Shown one piece after another: positions 62,216 to 64,000 of a DNA stretch of 64,000 bases. The notes under the pieces were generated by a model, which had not been told where the DNA came from, did not search any database, and worked only from the letters and a program-made list of their open reading frames with translations. Within the stretch, counting starts at the first letter, position 1. Every line of letters begins with the position of its first letter. Source of the DNA: Paludibacterium denitrificans (GTDB lineage Bacteria; Pseudomonadota; Gammaproteobacteria; Burkholderiales; Chromobacteriaceae); the NCBI RefSeq assembly GCF_009707705.1, contig NZ_WLYX01000001.1, forward strand, positions 2,046,001-2,110,000. The letters run 5' to 3'. The position numbers and the translations under genes were made by a program.

Positions 62216-62846
62216 TTAGTTGGGTTGCGGCGACATGAGCGTGGCTGGCGCGTTGTCATGGCTCAGCACCTTGCCGTCAATCAGCCGCAGTTGCCCGGCG
62301 GCAAAGCGGCGTACCGCATCGGGGTAAAGCTGGTGTTCCAGCTTGAGGATGCGGGCGGCGAGGCTGTCGGCGTTGTCGTCGGCCAGAATGTTGACCACGC
62401 CTTGCGACACGATCGGGCCGTGGTCCAGCTCTGCCGTGACGAAATGCACGGTGCAACCGGCAATCTTGCAGCCCATCTCCAGTGCCCGCTGGTGGGTGTG
62501 CAGGCCGGGGAAGGCGGGCAGCAGCGACGGGTGGATATTGAGCAGACGGCCTTCGTAGTGGCGGGTGAATTCCGGCGTGAGGATACGCATGAAGCTTTCC
62601 AGTACCAGCAAGTCCGGCTGGAAACTGTCGATGGTTTCGGCCAACTTGGCGTCAAACGCTTCGCGGCTACTGAACTGCTTGTGGTCGATCACTGCCGTGC
62701 TGATGCCGCGCTGTGCCGCCCGAGAAAGTGGCGGCATCCGGCCGGTTGGACAGCACCGCCGCAATGCGGACACCGGGGATGTCGGCCTCGACAATGGCTT
62801 GCATGTTGGAGCCACGGCCGGAAATGAGTATGACGATGTTTTTCAT
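62216..62846 (-). CDS. purN: Phosphoribosylglycinamide formyltransferase (one lesion)
   Basis: PurN adds a formyl group from 10-formyl-THF in purine synthesis. Seen are MKNIVILISGRGSNMQAIVEA, VLESFMRILTPEF, the folate-binding NIHPSLLPAFPGLHTHQRAL, the catalytic HFVTAELDHGPIVSQ (His and Asp). A frame break near 62725 joins PDAATFS to RAAQRGISTAVID. About 209 residues. Next upstream is purM; both are consecutive steps-adjacent enzymes of purine synthesis. Confidence 0.93.
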
Positions 62847-62917
62847 GAGACGGCAAAATCCGCAAGACAAAGACAAACGCCGCCAGCGATAGCGGCGTAA
62901 TGGAGCGATACAACTGA

Positions 62918-63952
62918 TCAGGCCACTTGGGTTTGATGCTCGTCGCCGTTGCGCTGACGGATTTCACCGATGCGGTAGACGGTTTCGCCTTCGGCAGCCA
63001 GCAGTTCACGGGCGGCGTCGGCGTGTTCCGGTGCCACAATCACGACCATGCCAATGCCGCAGTTGAAGGTGCGGTACATTTCCTGTGCGTCCACATTGCC
63101 TTCGCTTTGCAGCCACTGGAACAGCTTGGGCAAGGCCCAGCTGCTGGCATCGATTTGCGCCACGGTGTTGGCTAAGCAGTACGCGCGGGGTGTTTTCGGT
63201 GATGCCGCCGCCGGTGATGTGCGCCATGCCTTTGACCGGCAGGGTTTGCATCAGCTTGAGCAGCGGTTTCACGTAAATGCGGGTCGGTGCGATGATGGCT
63301 TCGCGCAGCGTCTTGCCCGCTTCGAACTCGGCGTCCAGTTGCGGCTGGGCGCGTTCGATGATCTTGCGAACCAAGCTGTAGCCGTTGGAATGCACGCCGT
63401 TGGAACCCGTGCCCAGTACCACGTCACCCGGCTGGATGTCGCGGCCGGTAATGACCTTGGATTTTTCCACCACGCCGACGGCAAAGCGTGTCATATTCAC
63501 CCACCGGGTACATGCCCGGCATTTCGGCGGTTTCGCCGCCGATCAGCGCACAGCCAGCCTGTTCGCAACCGGCCGCAATGCCTTTGATGACGTCGGTGGC
63601 TTGCGGCACGTTGAGCTTGCCGCAGGCGAAGTAATCCGAGAAGAACAGCGGTTCCGCACCCTGCACCAGGATGTCGTTCACGCTCATGGCCACCAGATCG
63701 ATGCCGACGGTGTCATGCTTGTTCCAGTCGAAGGCGAGCTTCAGCTTGGTGCCCACGCCGTCGGTGCCGGAAACCAGTACCGGCTCTTGGTACTTTTTGG
63801 AAATTTCCACCAGTGCGCCGAAACCGCCGAGGCCGCCGAGCACTTCCGGACGCATTGTGCGTTTGGCAAACGGCTTGATGTTTTCGACGAGCGCGTCGCC
63901 TGCGTCGATATCGACGCCTAACATCACGATAACTGAGGGACGTGGTGTTCAA
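62918..63952 (-). CDS. purM: Phosphoribosylformylglycinamidine cyclo-ligase (lesions)
   Basis: PurM forms the AIR imidazole ring using ATP. Seen are [88 protein letters not shown] and [15 protein letters not shown]. Lesions lie at 63920 (GTTAGGCG for GCTGGCG), about 63500, and 63166 (GCTTAGCC for GCTGGCC). The first codon of the restored frame is TTG at 63952 (TTGAACACC); an internal ATG at 63924 would cut off the conserved SLSYRDAG. About 345 residues. Confidence 0.9.
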
Positions 63953-64000
63953 GGTGGACTCGCTTTCTGCTAACTTGAGTATCTTTGCGTCAAGCTTTCG

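Larger units (their letters stand above)
39..62645. repeat. Dispersed 10-mer GTTGGCCGAA family, 51 copies (DUS-like)
   Basis: Hand-counted exact copies. Plus strand start positions: 39, 2111, 6808, 7710, 14628, 18599, 19433, 20296, 22451, 23697, 24604, 26044, 26473, 30965, 32006, 33673, 35537, 36788, 39480, 42733, 45380, 45745, 46296, 49286, 50753, 51638, 51857, 52153, 53579, 54733, 54897, 55311. Minus strand (TTCGGCCAAC): 4671, 5076, 6823, 11160, 16436, 26068, 30937, 32900, 36165, 36799, 38142, 38256, 40128, 44592, 48486, 52167, 59918, 60684, 62636. Many extend to AGGTTGGCCGAAA. Placement is genome-like and even rather than clustered, unlike a tandem or mobile repeat. Confidence 0.92.

Noticed and set aside
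8308..63920. Recurrent CTTAAG/TTAAG as a repeat element or restriction site family
   Set aside because: In each case reverting it to TGG restores a conserved protein, so it is a lesion signature and not an element of the genome.
1..64000. tRNA genes, CRISPR arrays, insertion sequences or prophage
   Set aside because: I looked for cloverleaf signature segments, regular direct repeats and transposase or integrase motifs and saw none.

Overview
ORGANISM. The window is GC-rich (around 60% by eye) and carries housekeeping genes in an order typical of Betaproteobacteria, best matching Neisseriales/Chromobacteriaceae: FmdB-DUF502-aspS, mltG-tmk-holB-pilZ-tatD, rpsF-priB-rpsR-rplI, purM-purN-DUF3108-rsmB, and tesA divergent from ybbA-ybbP. 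No tRNA, rRNA, IS element, prophage or CRISPR was seen; it reads as core chromosome. LAYOUT. 0.0-6.1 kb: lysA end, BON protein, mltA, a Bax-inhibitor-1 protein, two zinc-ribbon membrane proteins and an OmpA-like lipoprotein. 6.1-16 kb: rluA, queF, murJ, rpsT, a phosphotransacetylase-family gene, fabI, FmdB/DUF502/aspS, a 2-Cys peroxiredoxin. 15.6-26 kb: tesA and ybbA-ybbP, PsiF and DUF3313-like proteins, mltG-tmk-holB-pilZ-tatD-MBL. 26-33 kb: trpS behind a Trp attenuator, ppsR divergent from ppsA, a ubiquinone hydroxylase. 32-44 kb: LysR/EamA pair, exported carbonic anhydrase, MFS transporter, mfd, a PAS-GGDEF-EAL protein, rlmB. 44.7-52 kb: copper oxidase with a CsoR-type repressor, the rpsF ribosomal operon, DUF2322, an HlyD-permease-ATPase exporter. 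52-64 kb: isochorismatase-like hydrolase, FAD/Fe-S D-lactate dehydrogenase, a possible small RNA, upp-uraA, a degenerate EAL protein, grxD, and purM-purN-DUF3108-rsmB. MAIN DISCOVERY. The 10-mer GTTGGCCGAA (often within AGGTTGGCCGAAA) occurs 51 times by hand count, about once per 1.25 kb, on both strands, in genes (mostly as Leu-Ala-Glu codons) and between genes, five times as inverted pairs that look like terminators. Chance predicts fewer than one. Density, placement and partial similarity to Neisseria DNA uptake sequences suggest a distinct DUS dialect used for natural transformation. REGULATION. A 17-codon leader peptide with three consecutive Trp codons, followed by mutually exclusive hairpins and a T-run, precedes trpS: a textbook attenuator. 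Terminator hairpins also sit just upstream of upp and of uraA, a perfect hairpin lies in the rpsF leader, and a CsoR-like operator precedes the copper operon. SEQUENCE QUALITY. About 75 frame breaks interrupt otherwise well-conserved genes, including essential ones (aspS, murJ, rpsF, rpsR, rplI, holB). They are not random. One class sits at CCWGG (CCTGG read as CCGG or CCCTGG, CCAGG as CCGG or CCGAGG). The other sits at GYTGGC, where TGG has become TTA, TTAG or TTAAG. These are most simply consensus errors, perhaps at methylated sites, so the broken genes are annotated as intact genes with lesions, and spans cover the restored reading frames.
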